DNA of 64,000 nucleotides from Sordariomycetes sp. S80-01Y. Taxonomy: Eukaryota > Ascomycota > Sordariomycetes. The stretch covers positions 1,116,001 to 1,180,000 of the forward strand of contig JAXQJY010000027.1 in the NCBI GenBank assembly GCA_037042185.1, read 5' to 3'. Each line of letters starts with the position of its first letter. Positions within the stretch are counted from its first letter, which is position 1. Of the stretch, positions 47,202 to 60,200 are shown one piece after another. The translations under genes were made by a program, and so were the position numbers. The notes under the pieces are model-generated. The model worked only from the letters and a program-made list of their open reading frames with translations, did not search any database and was not told the DNA's origin.

Positions 47202-49242
47202 ATGAGCAGTAATCAAAACGACGTCTCAGAGGCAGGTGAGGAGGGCTCTAATAGAGAAGAAACACCAATCAACACCCGGTATACCTCATTAAATCCCCAA
47301 GAGGGGGGTGAGGTGGATGATGAAGACGACGACCCTGATTACGAAGACGCCAACGTCACCAATGAGGAGGACGACGACGAAGATCCAGATTTCTTTGATG
47401 CCGCTGATCTTCTCGAGGAAGACGACGAAGAAGAGGTTGATGATGATGATGCAGAAGGGGGTACCTTCACAATCACCTGGGGAGATGACGATGATGACGA
47501 AGACGGCGAGGGCGGAGGTGCAGCGCAAGTCGAGACCGCCATTCCGTTAGCTGCGCTTCTTCGATCTGGGGGGTTGAATGGGCGTCAAATACTCGAGTTG
47601 ATTCAAGGCTATGGGGTTGGAGGGCTAGGCGAAGATGATGACGACGATATGGACGATCTACCTTGGGGCATGAGGCGGCGGCGAAGAAGAGCTCCAAAAG
47701 ACCCAAATCGCTTCCCGAAGGTTCCGAGTGATGAGGGGATCAAGCTCCAAAGATCTGGCGTGTTTGGTGCCAATGATGTCGATCAACACAACCGTCGGAT
47801 GCGGAAGCATATCGCAAGGCGCATGCTTGAGCGAGAACTCGGGCTAGGAGACGCCTCCAGCAGGAGGCAGAACAACGACCTCCTCACCCAAAGCCTAATA
47901 CCGACGACCAGGGCCGAACACATCATACACTACGACGACCCGATTTATTCCGGGCAATTTTCAGACGACGGCAACTTCTTCTTCTCAGTGTGCCAAGACT
48001 TCACGGTGCGCATGTACGACACCTCGAATCCGTACGAGTGGAAGCACTACAAATCGGCACACTATCCCTGGGGGCGATGGACCCTCACCGACGCATCTTT
48101 GAGTCCGGATAACAAATGGTTGGCTTATACGTCCATCTCGCCGCTGGTGTCGATCGCGCCGACCGACCCTTTGGATAGGGGCGACCCATACACTTTGGAT
48201 CTCAGTGGCTCAGACCGCCCAGTCGGGGCGTTCGGTCGGGGCGGAAATGTTCGCGGCATCTTCTCTATACGTTTCTCTGGGGATGGGAGAGAGCTCGTGG
48301 CTGGCACGAGTAGCAACGCCCTTGTAGTCTACGACATTGATAGTCGACGGGTGCTCCACCACATCGAGGGCCACGAAGACGATGTCAACGCGGTGTGCTT
48401 CGCTGACAAAATGTCACCGCACATTCTCTACTCTGGATCCGACGATGCAACCATCAAAGTCTGGGATCGACGAAGTATGGGAGACAAGCGCGAAGCGGGT
48501 GCGTTTGTCGGACATCAGGAGGGCCTGACATATATCGACAGCAAGGGTGATGGTCGCTACATCCTGAGCAACGGCAAAGATCAGAGCATGAAGCTCTGGG
48601 ACCTCCGCATGGTAATGTCCACGGACCGTTACCGAGAGTTGGATCCCATGACAAAGACGAGGTTCAGTGGCTATGATTACAGAGTCAGTCACTACGATGA
48701 TGAGGACTGGGACGTTCACCCAGACGATAATTCGCTCGTTACCTTCCGAGGACACCAAGTGCTCAACACACTTATCCGCTGTCACTTCTCGCCACCATCA
48801 GCAACAAACTCGCGATACGTATACTCTGGAAGTCGAGACGGCAAAGTCTACATATGGAACATGGACGCTACTATAGCAGACGTTATAGACGTACGCAAAG
48901 CTACCATGGGCTCCAGACCCAACGATGGACACAGGGGCTTCTTCAGAGCTGATGGCGGTGGCTGGTCAACCTGTGTTCGTGATGCGAGCTGGCATCCGAA
49001 TGCCCCTTTCATCGTCGGTAAGTCTTCACTGATCCTGGTCGACAGAACCAAGCTAACAACAATCAGCGTCCGCTTGGAACGGCTACAATATGTGTCGCGG
49101 AACCGTGACATCCCACTCTTTCAACGACGTTCAAGACGACGAGGGGGATCCACCAATGTCACGGTCGCTTGACGCGGAGCTCAACCCAACACGGTGGGCG
49201 CATCGATTAGACGAGGAGATGTGGGAGGAGCGATTCATGTAG
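47202..49242 (+). CDS. WD40 repeat protein, DCAF11/LEC14B type
   Basis: Two exons, 47202-49017 and 49067-49242 (663 aa). The first 110 residues are strongly acidic. A basic segment (GMRRRRRRAPKDPNRFPKVP) follows, then seven or so WD40 blades: IYSGQFSDDGNFFFSVCQDFTVRMYD, the VNAVCFADK/ILYSGSDDATIKVWDRR blade, YILSNGKDQSMKLWDLR, and YVYSGSRDGKVYIWNM. The exon 2 end (WAHRLDEEMWEERFM) is typical for this family. DCAF11-type proteins are substrate receptors of CUL4-DDB1 ubiquitin ligases and carry WDxR motifs, here IKVWDRR and MKLWDLR. The call rests on architecture; direct evidence for CUL4 association is absent. Confidence 0.88.
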
Positions 49243-49496
49243 TCGCGAGATTTGGATGCGCTCAGGCAAGATTGAAGCTTTTTGTACATTACCACCCCAG
49301 CGTCTAAACATGTGACAAAAACATATGAATGAGTGCCCAAAGACCTCGCCTTCCGCAGAATGACACGTTTGCGCCGGCTATTCTCCTGTCCATCGTCGCG
49401 TGCTCTCCACCGCAATTCTCATCTTTCGGGGTTGATATTCTGTAGAGATGATTTGCTACGCGCTCGCTCGCATCGCATCGTTTCGCTTGGGTAATT

Positions 49497-49853
49497 TTAT
49501 GCGCCACCGACGAGGAGCCTTGAGATGGGCAGGTGGACTAGTTCAATTAGCTTTGAATCGACATTTGCGCAGAGGAAGAACGTACTCAGCTTGACCAGGT
49601 AACCCACCGACCCCATGATCAACAATCCAACACCGACGGCCTGGCACAGACGTAGATACTCAGCCTTGTCCGCTGCAACTCGTTAGTTAGTTTTCTGCTG
49701 TCATGTCTCCCTCTCCTCTTCTTGCAACCTCTGCGGAATCGAATCGCAGGGACTGGGAAACGTACGCTTAGTGCAGCGGCGCATGAACTGAATGCCATTC
49801 TTAGCAAAGTCAGAGGGCGCCTCGAGAAGCTCCTGAACTTGATCGCCAGCCAT
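49497..49853 (-). CDS. SSS1: SEC61 translocon gamma subunit
   Basis: Tail-anchored small subunit of the ER protein-conducting channel. Three small minus-strand exons: 49853-49766, 49672-49586, 49537-49497 (71 aa, the standard length). The cytosolic helix is EAPSDFAKNGIQFMRRCTKP with the invariant KPD turn, followed by EYLRLCQAVGVGLLIMGSVG and a C-terminal membrane segment ending HLPISRLLVGGA. Each phase checks, and the gene would be missed by simple ORF scanning because the exons are short. Confidence 0.96.
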
Positions 49854-51265
49854 TGTGAATTATTGTAGTGCGTTGGTTTGTAAAGAGTGGGAGGGCGAAG
49901 TGAATGGAAGGTCGTGGGGAAAGCTGAAGTTGGAGGCGATATTCAGGGACCACTGGGCTGGTCGAGACGTGTTCTCAATCTCAGGCGAGCTTGGCCGGCG
50001 GAGTAAGTTCGGGTGGCTTGATCCGTGGCTTGACGAATGTGGCGCAGATGGGAAGGACAGCGAAGGAGGCCAGACGGACTAAGCCTGATCCGACCTGTCT
50101 TGGGGAAAGCCAATCGGAGACTCGGGGATTCAGGTCACGGGAGAAGGAAGCTCTTTTCCTGTTCTGGGAGAGTGTCCGAAATGGCAGTTGGACGGCGATG
50201 TCGGGCGCTGGCCTGAAAGTTTGAGGCTCGCCTACGGTGAAGATGATGCAGGGAGATAAGAGCATGAGATAGCGATCGTTCGATGCTGCATCGACCAGAT
50301 CAAGGGGCTGCTCTATACGGAGCGACCTGACACGAACTCAGCACATACGTAAATAGAGTGGTATTCTGTGTCAACCCTTTAGCGACCCGAGCGGCGGAGT
50401 AGAATCTCCTGTGCAGACCTACCTACTGTACATCTACTACCGCGCCGCATCGATGATCTGGGCCGGCAACCAAAAGTCGTTGGTTCACCGGCACACACCT
50501 TGACTCGGCCTTTAACTCGACACACGACACAAGCAAGGACCTCCCCTCCCACGATCCACTTTGAGCTTGCCAGATCACTTTCTCATCATCGTCCCTTTCC
50601 TCCATCATCTCTCTTCTGGCGAACACATACACGCGACCGATTTTCGACGACCTGGTTCCTCGCCGGCCGATTGACGCAGCTAAGCTTGCGCCTGCAGACC
50701 CTGCGTTACGCGCGACGACTCCAGCTGTCACGGGCGACATCCCGGGCCGCGCCTCGTATCTAGCGTCGCCCTCGATCCCGCGAGCTCCCAGCCGACGGCA
50801 TCGACACCGTCAACGACGTGCGAGGTGGTGTGGTGCAGAGACGAAGCGATCGAGAACTGTGCGATTGAGAGGGACGCGTGGAGGCTTCGGGCTCACGGGC
50901 TTTGTACCTATCATCACATCCTTTCACATCCATCCCAGCTTGGGTGCCAAGATCTTTGTATGCTATCGTCGAGACCTCAACCAAGGCAGCGTGGACGCTG
51001 AAGCTGGCCATTCCCTTTATATATCATCGACCGACCTGTACGTATTGTTGGCAGGCGTTCCTTTCGTCCTTTGTACTCTTATCAGTATGGGGGCTGAAGG
51101 TCTCTCGAGCGAACGGTTACTGATCATCACTCCAAGACACAAGGACGGCCGCATTTGTACCTCGATCAAGACCAATAATACCATTCCTGATTGTCCTCGA
51201 TTGTCTTCTGACCGAGGCTTCCCCAACTCACAGTTGCCCGAGCACCGCCGTGCACAGCTACTACC
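49854..51265. promoter_or_regulatory. Divergent region SSS1 / glycine-rich RRM gene, long leader
   Basis: A 1.4-kb region between divergent genes. The part 50860-51265 seems to be a long 5' leader of the RRM gene, with several upstream ATGs (for example 51086) and in-frame stops, which could limit its translation. No tRNA or other gene was found. Confidence 0.4.
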
Positions 51266-52780
51266 ATGGCGGATGAAGACTACGAGATCGACTTCTACGG
51301 TGACGAGGGCCAGGAGGGCCAACAACAGCAATCTAACGGGGGACATCACGGCGAGGGTGAGTATCACGAGGGTGGGCAGACCAATGGCGACTACCAAGAC
51401 GGCGGGCATCCGGACAGTCGCGACGGCCACGAACATGACCAAGATCAAGACTCGAAGCGAGAGCGAAGCCACAGCCGAGACGAGAGCAAAGGGCCAACAG
51501 ATCCAGGTGCTACCACCGCACTGATGGTCTCTGAACTGAACTGGTGGACCACAGACGACGACATAAGGGGTTGGTTACGGCAAGGTGGCTGCGAAGATGG
51601 CATCAAAGACATGACCTTTAGCGAACACAAGGTGAACGGAAAGTCCAAGGGGTAAGTTCGGCCGCCTCTCCTCCACAAGTTGCCCTGCTCACCGTCTCAA
51701 GGCAAACCTACATCGAGTTCAACAGTCTCCAAGATGCCACCGCAGCGAAGCATCTCATCGACAAGATGCCTGCCGACGGCGGCCACCTCGGCCAGAAGAA
51801 GATCTCAACGCAGTACTGGAACACCAGCATGAACCCCTTCCGAACCCTTCCGAAAGACGCGCCCGCGCGTGGCAAAGTCGACACACGAGCAGCAGCTCCA
51901 GGCGGCTCCTACAACGACCGCGGTGGCTACAGTGGTGGCTTCCGTGGCGGTCGAGGGGGCTTCGGCGGGCGCGGAGGAGGCTACCGTGGCAACTTCAACG
52001 GAGGCATGGGTGGCTATAATAATAACATGGGTGGTGGATTCCACGGCGGCGGTAACAACTTCAACTTCAACGGTCGCGGGAACATGATGGGCGGTGGCAT
52101 GAGGGGAGGAGGCGGCATGCGTGGACGCGGCGGAGGTATGATGGGCATGAACCCCATGGGCGGGGGTGGAATGAACATGGGCATGCCGGGCAACATGGGG
52201 ATGGGCATGATGGGTGCCAATGGTATGCCAGGTACGACTTTCCCCTTTCTTAAGCATCCTCGTTTGGCTCCGCGCATACGCAGTACGGTAATGCGGGTCG
52301 ACAGCCAACGTGGCACTGCGATCTCGTCCCTATTCAGCGTTACGAAACCCTTGATACTTGCCCAGTGGCGCATGGCTCTGCATGACTATCCGTTAGACCT
52401 GATCGGGAAGCTTGCGGCGAAGACGGGTCCTCCCGACAGGAAGCGGACCGCACATCACATCAGCATCAGCACCCAATCCCAAAACAGGAGCAGCACAGTC
52501 ATCCGTGCGGTGTCTTGCTCCAGACTGACAAGCGTCGTCGTCGAGCAATAGGCTACCCTCTCTGATTCAGGGCTATGTCCCTGACGATGCACCCCTTCGT
52601 CTTTTCGCTAGACTTTGCTGCACCCATCGACTTGAAGTAACACCAACGCTGACTTTCACAGGTTTCCAAGGAATGCCCGGCAACTTCAATGGCAACTGGT
52701 TCCAAGGAAATCAAGGCGGCGGCGGTGGCGGCGGCGATTGGGGCAACCCCCATGGCGCGAAGAGACCTCGCCCCGAGTAG
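51266..52780 (+). CDS. Glycine-rich single-RRM protein, CPSF6-like
   Basis: Exons 51266-51651, 51702-52231 and 52662-52780 (344 aa). The acidic N-terminus (MADEDYEIDFYGDEG) is followed by an Asp/His/Gly-rich stretch, then one RRM: ALMVSELNWWTTDDDIRGWL as strand 1 and helix 1, GQTYIEFNSLQDATAA as RNP1, and helix 2. A Gly/Arg/Asn/Met-rich RGG domain fills the rest, ending NPHGAKRPRPE, a nuclear-localisation-like tail. The layout resembles the CPSF6/CFIm68 group of 3'-end processing factors. The last intron (52232-52661) is 430 nt, and a small exon inside it cannot be excluded. Probable nuclear mRNA-processing factor. Confidence 0.85.
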
Positions 52781-53386
52781 GGCTGCTACTCTTCGAGCCA
52801 CGAGACACTCGCTCAAGGGAGGAAGCAAGGTTTCAGAAGAGATTGCATTCGCTACATGGCTGGAATTACATGAGGGACATGGATTTGGCGTCGCTTACAC
52901 ATCTCGGTACTCGGCCTTAGGTCGACATATTATCCTGTACTACTATTAGGAAACGCAATAGGAACGGCATTTTCGCAACCTCGGTGCAATATTAAGATGT
53001 CCCGATGCCTCCTTCTATGAATGCACTGTGTGCGAAGCAATTCGGAGCCTTGATTGCCGGACAGCTTGAATCCGTAGCTCGCTGTGAGGACGGCGATGTC
53101 GTGATGATGACTAGGCCACTTTTTGGTGGACCTGGCCGGGTTTCTGACCTTGCCTACCCGGCGGCACCATTGTACAATTGACTCATACATGTCGAGCCAG
53201 TGGCATCTCAAACCATCGGCTTCAAGTACAGTCGAAAAGTCATTTCAATTCTGCATTAAATCATTGAGATGGCCTGAGAGTGCTTTATGCCGTCTCTTCT
53301 GCAAAGTGACTTAACAGGCTGAGATCAACGGGTTGAAAATTCGTTCCCGCCATCGAAAATACCAAACCTAGCTTTGACGATACAAG
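52781..53386. other. Intergenic region
   Basis: A 600-nt spacer between two plus-strand genes: 3' UTR of the RRM gene and promoter of the SET gene. No other feature is visible. Confidence 0.45.
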
Positions 53387-54580
53387 ATGGAGTCAATTAA
53401 TCAATTGCTCGAGTGGGCTTCCTCGAATGGCATCATCCTCAATGGCATTGAGCCAAAAGTTCTACCTGGTCGCGGCATTGGTATTGTTTCAAGCCGCGAC
53501 ATCAAAGTAAGCCCTCACTGACCTCCCTCCTAAGATGATTCCATTGACACTTCTCAGCCAAACGAGACCATCCTCACAGTCCCGAACAATGTTTTGAGAC
53601 GATTAGATAACACACCAAAGTCAATCAGAAAGTCTCTCGAGGGCGCGACTGTTCACTCCATTCTTGCCTGCTCACTGGCATTCGACCTCAAGGACCTTCC
53701 GTCAAGAGAGTTCGAAATATGGAGGGATGTCATGCCCTCGAGGTCGGATATTTCGACTAGCATGCCACTCTGCTGGTCCTCGGATCTCCAGACTCTCGTC
53801 CCCCAAAGTGGCCAAACCCTTCTCCAGCAACAACTAGTCAAGTTCGAGAAAGACTGGTCGCTCGTGACGACTTCCTATCCAGACCTGGATAGGGAATCCT
53901 ACCTCTACGCCTGGCTGCTGGTCAACACCCGTACGTTCTACCACACTACGCCGAAAACCAAGAAGGAGCTGCCGAAAGAGGATCACATGGTCCTCCAACC
54001 CGTTGCGGACCTGTTCAACCACTCTCCGCAAGGATGTAGCGTGGGCTTCACTCATGAAGGATTCACAATCACGACTACGACGGCGGCAAAGGAAGGCGAA
54101 GAGATGTTCATCCGATATGGTTCACATTCGAACGACTTCCTGCTGGTCGAGTATGGCTTCATACTGCCGAGCGACATGAACTCCTTTGATGAGATCAGTC
54201 TGGACGCGTACATCCTACCTCTGCTCTCGGAGGGGGACAAGGATATGTTGGAGGCTAAAAGCTTTCTGGGGAGCTACATGCTGGATGCCGAGACCATATG
54301 CTACCGGACTCAGGTGGCACTGAGAGCTATGTGTCTAAGCGAAGCGCAGTGGCTGGACTTCCTGGACGGCCAGCGCGGGGAGGAAGTCGATCAGGACAAG
54401 GTTGATGGGATCCTGGCGGAGGTGTTGAGCAAATATGAGACTGACATTGCAAGGATGAAAAAGAGGGTCAATGATGTTAGTGTGGGAGATGTAATGAGGA
54501 ATATGCTTAGGGACCGCTGGCAGCAGATCCAGGGTCTAGTAGACGCGGCGTTAGTGAGGATCGAGGACAGGAGAAAATAG
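53387..54580 (+). CDS. SET-domain protein lysine methyltransferase (RKM/SETD-like)
   Basis: Two exons, 53387-53506 and 53558-54580 (380 aa). The sequence begins MESINQLLEWASSNGI and has the split SET domain of the Rubisco-LSMT/SETD3/SETD6 class: GRGIGIVSSRDIKPNETIL at the front, the inserted helical iSET, DLFNHSPQGCSVGF, and EEMFIRYGSHSNDFLLVEYGFIL with the catalytic Tyr region. A C-terminal substrate-binding helical domain follows. Fungal members methylate ribosomal or other cytoplasmic proteins; the substrate here is not deducible. Confidence 0.9.
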
Positions 54581-55278
54581 GCTATAGATGATCTATGCTA
54601 CTACTGTAGAACCCAAGTAGATTGTCCCACTCAAAACTTGAGAGAATGAAGCCCCCTTCGTCTCCATCGAAGCAGGGCGTGGCGTCTAGTTGGTACACCA
54701 TACTTCTCCAATTGACTCGGACATCTGTGGCGGCTTCAAGTTATCAAATCGGGTTCTCCCCCAACGTCGGCTTGACCATGAGTTTCACAATGCTCGTACC
54801 GTTTGGTCGGGTCGCAAGAATATACGCGATACAACTTGGACTGTTGACGTGCAGGAGGCCAAAATGCTGTGGACGGCAGCTGAATGGTTGTGTCTCTGAC
54901 GCTATGTCGCATTTTGCCTGGTGACATTACAGTGTTGTACGTTGCGTTAGCAGAATTCAGAGTCGCTATGGGGGGCATGCCATAATCAATAATTGCGAGA
55001 AGGCCAATAGAATAGATGTATTCTCTTGTAATCTGATGTCAATGCCTCGGGAATCCATTGCTATCGTCTGGGGTGCTCGGTGCATCTGCGAGTGATTTCG
55101 TGGCGGAACGGCACCACGAATGGATTGCCGAATCGGTAACATTCTCGCCGGGGGCGCGTGTAAGTGCACATGTGAGCCACCGTCGATATACAAAACCCCA
55201 CGTCACATCACCGAACCCAAACCCAACATTCCTTGTCTCGCTCATCTCCATCTCTTGATTTCTCGAGCGACCATCGAA
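54581..55278. other. Intergenic region
   Basis: A 700-nt spacer. ORFs on either strand are short and featureless. The right end is the promoter of the acetoacetate-decarboxylase-like gene. Confidence 0.45.
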
Positions 55279-56183
55279 ATGTCAACAGACGACATCAAGG
55301 CCGTGCCGGCGCCATGGAAATTGAGGGGCGACGTCTTTTCCTTCCCCTTCTGGACCAACAAGGATCAGATCGCCAAGGCGGACGCAGCGGGCATCACCTA
55401 CTCGCCGCTGGAAGCAAAGGGCGGGTATGCATCGCATGAGGGAAATGAGCACCTGGGAGGCATGGGCATGGTTCAGATCATTCGGTACACCGAGAGTCCG
55501 GTCGGGCCTTATGATGAGTTGATCCTCATCCCGGGATTTTGGGAGTACGTCGTTGAGGAGAAGGGGAAGCGGGTCAAGAAGAGGAACACGCGCATCACGA
55601 GGATCTATGTGTCGCAGAAGTACACCTGTTGGAACGGACGGAAGAGTGAGTCTTATCTCTCTGCTTCGGCGAGCGAAGCTAATTCTCGCCAGACTGGAAT
55701 ATCCCTAAGCATCTTGCCAAATTCGACTTCAAGGACAATGCCGACGGCTCGACGCACGTCAAGGTCTTCCCCCATGATACCAGCGATGATGTGGCGGAGA
55801 CCAACGCAAGCAAAACGCCGCTTTTTCAAGCCAGCTTCAAGCCAATTCGCTACCTCCCCTCTTTCCCAACATCGACGAACCTGCTCAAGTATGTTGGCAT
55901 TGACGCCACCCTGGTGCAGCCACCCCTCCCCACAGGCAACGGAAGTCAAGGCGAGCTGCCGGGTACGGATCAGTGGTGCGCGATCGTACCAGGTCAATCG
56001 GCCAGAAAAACGTCCATTGGGTGGTTCGATGCGAGACAAGGGGAAGAGGGCGAGGCGACAGAGGGAAAGTTTGAGAATTTCTGGCCGGACACTAAGAGAT
56101 GGCATCTTGGCATAAAGATGGAGGACGCTGAGATTGACTTTCCCAATGCCAAACATTGGGATGCCCCTAAGTCGGTTCTGTGA
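55279..56183 (+). CDS. Acetoacetate-decarboxylase-like protein
   Basis: Two exons, 55279-55645 and 55693-56183 (285 aa). The sequence begins MSTDDIKAVPAPWKLRGDVF, then has GMGMVQIIRYTESPVGPYDELILIPGFW, which matches the ADC-fold proteins common in ascomycetes. The lysine that forms a Schiff base in bacterial acetoacetate decarboxylase is not obvious at the expected site, so decarboxylase activity is doubtful. It ends 197 nt before the stop of the convergent Nep1-like gene. Cytosolic by absence of a signal peptide. Confidence 0.82.
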
Positions 56184-56380
56184 GGATATGGCGTGCTAAG
56201 CTGGAAGATTGAAGAAGCTCGAGCCTCTACCGTTCATAGTTCTCACAAGGTCTCGGAGGGAGCGGTGGTCATAGAGTATGTTACAAAATTGATTTATCGC
56301 TAATTTGTTCGATTTGTACACATCATGTGGTATCTTCTGCCGTTTCTCATAAAAGTCCTCCGCTAACATCCACCCATCCT

Positions 56381-57266
56381 CTAGCAAGAGGGAACGCCGG
56401 GGGAGGTCTCATCATCGAAGCTCGTGTCGAGAGTAATCTCACCACCGTGGTCACCCTTGGCGCTCTCAAGAGCGTCAGCAAAGCGAGCATCCGAGAAATC
56501 GATGGCAGCAGAGCCCCAATCGTTGTTGAGCATGGAGTCACGAAGACCAACATCAGGGAAGCCCTCGTAAGAGATGAGAGCACCCTGGAACCACACGCCC
56601 TTGTGGTTCTCAATGTTGTCGTCGTCCTCGTTTCCGAAGCGGAAGGCGTGAGTGCCCGCGCCGTCCTTGTGGTAGACAATCTTGGCGCGGTCACCCTCCA
56701 TGCGGATGTCGCTCACAGGTCTGTTGTCGTAGTCACCGTGCGCAGAGGTAGCGACGAAGCGGATCTGGTCGTTCTGCACCCAGACAACAACGTGCTCCCA
56801 GTCGTGACGGTGGCCGGCTGCGACACCGCAGACATTCTCGAGACCGACATCCTTCTCGAAGTAGTAGCCGTACATGTGACCGCCTTAAACAGTCAGTTAC
56901 ATACTCCTTGAATCGACCATAGGATCACTTACACCAGCCGTTGTTACAACGGGCACGAACGTAGACATTGTTACCATCGAGATCGGACTCGTCACGGCAG
57001 CCAGACTCGCCGGTGGTGTAGCAGTTGTCAAGCCCCTCTGCCAGAGCACCGTCAGAGCCAATGGCAGGAGTGTTGTAGCAGCCGTCGGTGTCGAAGTCCA
57101 TGATGGGCTGCCACTTAGCATCGCCGGCAGTAGCGCAAGAGGGAATGGCAGGAGGAGGGTCACGCTTCAGGATCGAAGCAGGGTTCGCCGACATTGGGCC
57201 AGCCAGGGCGGCGGGAACGGCAGCCGCAAGGGCCACGACCGTCTTGGTGTTGACACGAGGGGACAT
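56381..57266 (-). CDS. Nep1-like protein (NPP1 domain), secreted
   Basis: Member of the necrosis- and ethylene-inducing peptide 1-like family, small secreted proteins of plant-associated fungi. In known cases these bind plant sphingolipids and disturb the plasma membrane of dicots. Minus-strand exons 57266-56933 and 56883-56381 (278 aa), phase consistent. There is a signal peptide over about residues 1-22, followed by a short pro-like stretch with a Lys-Arg site. The conserved heptapeptide GHRHDWE is intact, as is the preceding MYGYYFEKD element. Eight cysteines lie in the mature region, more than the two typical of type 1. No break is seen. Activity is not deducible; many family members are non-toxic. 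Confidence 0.93.
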
Positions 57267-60200
57267 TGTGAAGGAAGTTCTGTTATGAAATTGGGAAAGG
57301 TTATGGGGAACTGGAGTGTATCGTTGTCGAGCTGGGGTCTGCAGTGTCTGGGCCGGAGAGCTTGGTCAACTACATGATCTGTGACGACCCTGCCAGACCC
57401 TTTATAGTTCTGCTCAAGGAGCTTTCCGAGTCTTGAAGGCATCCCTCAAGCCACCCTCGTCGTCTTTCTGCGGCAAGGTTATCTCGATCTTCAGTATGGG
57501 GTGGGGTTGCATGGCATTAGTCGGCCGAGCGAGCCCCAGGGGAACTTCTAGGAATCCATCGTGTGCGGAGTCACCTTGATGTCTGCCAAGACCTGCAGGG
57601 CAGGAGAAGGGTAGGAAACAGTACGGATACACGTTTTGGGACCAATTACCAAGTCCGAGGCAGCTGTGCCGCTGCTCTCCGGTGGCATCGCCCAGCCGTG
57701 AGACCACAACCACCTATTGGCAGGGGTTCAGCTAACTGAAACGTCCGCTACCCCAGACGCGGCAGTTGCAGACATAGTTGGTAGCCGGAGGCGCAGCTCG
57801 GTGATGCAACTATGCATCCAGCAAGGCGAAGATGCGGGAAAGCCAAGGCCAATTGCCATAATCAATGCCTTTTGTTCAGCCCTGAGTCGACTTCAAGAGT
57901 CTAGCCGCGGCGTACTCCTGCAGCACATTGCCCAAAGTGTCATCCCTATGAGGCAGCTGTCGGCCGCCCTCGGACAAGATGTCACAGGAATCCACCCACG
58001 TGCTGTACGGGCTCCCAAATTCCATGGCGTACATGGGAATTCGTCAGTGGGCAGGCTGGGTCGCGCTGGCTACAGCCCGCGCGCCAATGGTGAGAGCACG
58101 CGGTGGGCTTCAGAGCCTCGTCGGACGAATGGCGTCAGCCCTAGATTCTGAAGGGAAGGTCTTGTTTCGGAGGGATCCATGCAAGGAATGACCAGACCGA
58201 CTGTCAAATCAATGTTGCTAGCCAAGACCCTGATGGGCCTGACGATCCCCGGCCCACCGTGGTGATCGGCAGTGCTCATTCCTTCGAGCTCTAAAAATGA
58301 GGACATGCATGGAAAGGCAGCCCAAACTCGAGAGTCACACGAAAAGCGCGCTTTGATAAAGTGGCCCAAATAAGGGCACAGATCTCAAGGCTTACGCGTG
58401 AGCTGTCTCGGACCATCGCCGCGCGACTCGTTTGGGAAAATAGCGAAGTAGCGCCTGGGATCCAGTCTGGCTGCTTTGGTGGTCCGGGCCGTGAGATCTT
58501 GGGGGATTCAGACGTGGAGGCTAGTTCATGTTGAGCCCCCTAGTGTTCTCCAACCTGCCCAATTGGGCAACTCGACTGATCACTTCTCGGGGGAAACACG
58601 GACGAGGCTTGGGATTAATCCCGGGTACCTAGCGGCTAGGACTGCCGGCTCGCTACCGGGCGTCACTTGCAGACTTGGCTTCATCATAGCTTTGAAGCAT
58701 ATTGAAGCTTATTCCTCGTATGATCTCACCCCAAACCCGCAAATATCTGAAGTTCAAGTATTGTTTGATCATCTCTGCTGCTGTATCGAATCTTTACCAT
58801 TGGTAATAACACTACGACAAATAAATGCACGAGCTCTCAGACCTCGATTTGCCACAGCTTGTTCCTCTTGGGCTACCGCGCTTCTCAGATGAGCTCAGAA
58901 CACTCCTTGGATTCACTATTGAGCCAAAGTAGTTAGATTCTGCGCAAGAGGATTCCATCGCGGCGCGTGCCATGTTGAAGCTAAAAATCACGAGGTGGGA
59001 GACCCGACGTGATCGACAGCCGAACATCCGATATGTACCGTATGGAGACCGAGTGCCTCGACGAAACATGTCTTAGATCCTTCGGATGCTCAAATCGAAC
59101 CATGCAGCTCTGCCTTACAAGGCGTGCAAGGCTACGGCGATGACTATATCGAGAGACACCCTGTTGAGCTAGGGATCCTTCAGAAAGAGCACTGCTCTTG
59201 ACGTTCGACGCATGAGGCTATGATCTCCCTTCAGCTCGACTATGCAGGCCCGAAATTTGACGGCTTGCGCCTTAGATCAGTCCGCCCACACAACAACATC
59301 ACATCTTCAGGTGTCGAGCGGAACTCGCACTCCCTTGCCTAATTTATAATGCTACTCTGACATCATCAAGAGCGAAGGCGAATGGGGGAACTTTCCTCAC
59401 CTCTAAGCGCCGTCGCGCGGCGCTGTTTGAGATTGAACAACCACGTTCTGTTACGGCATGACTTTCTGAGAGATTGATCATTGGAGAGGCATAGTTCTAA
59501 ACAGTAGTAGCAAAAAGACGAGAATATCAGCTGCCGTAGCAAAGACACGTGGTGTGGTTACCGCTTTACACAAAGGCGAGTAAATTGTCGCATGGCGGAA
59601 TCTCTCCGCTGTTGCGATGCGAACACCCCTGCCAGGCACCTGCACCTTCAAGCCTGGGGTACCTGCACAGCTAGAGTGGGCGGGACAGCGTCGTCAATCT
59701 GCCTCATTAGCTTAGGAAGTCGGTTCCTCAGACCCCAATTGTCGGCGGGCGGCGAGCTGAGGTCGAGACAGTCCCTCAGCTGAGTGCGCGATGACTCCAC
59801 AAATGAGTGTGGTTCGAGCAGGCAAGACAGGCCAAGGATTTCGAATGTGTCGTGGAGGATGAGTGGCAAAGTCTGTCCAGAGGGCGGCTGGGCGGTGTTT
59901 TCCCGCGGAAGTGTTTACTCCCCTCACTCCAGTTGTGTAATGAAGTCCGACCACAGCTTTGACAATTATGATCTGAAAGTTCCTGGCATTGGAAGGACGC
60001 CTGGTTCCCATTGGCTCCCTACCCGCCTCCATTGTCTATGTTTCAACAGCGTTCGCCGCAAAGGTATCACTTAGGCACTGAGTACTTGGCATTTGTGTCC
60101 TTTGAGGTTCACTTGTACTGCTTCTTCAGGGTTATTAGAGTCACGAGAGCGCGTTGAATACAGTGGAAACGTTGTCACGGGTTCTCTGAGGGAACATCTC

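Noticed and set aside
50859-51524. 221-codon ORF overlapping the start of the glycine-rich RRM gene
   Set aside because: The overlapping frame from 51266 encodes the recognisable acidic N-terminus and RRM; this frame is a read-through of the leader.
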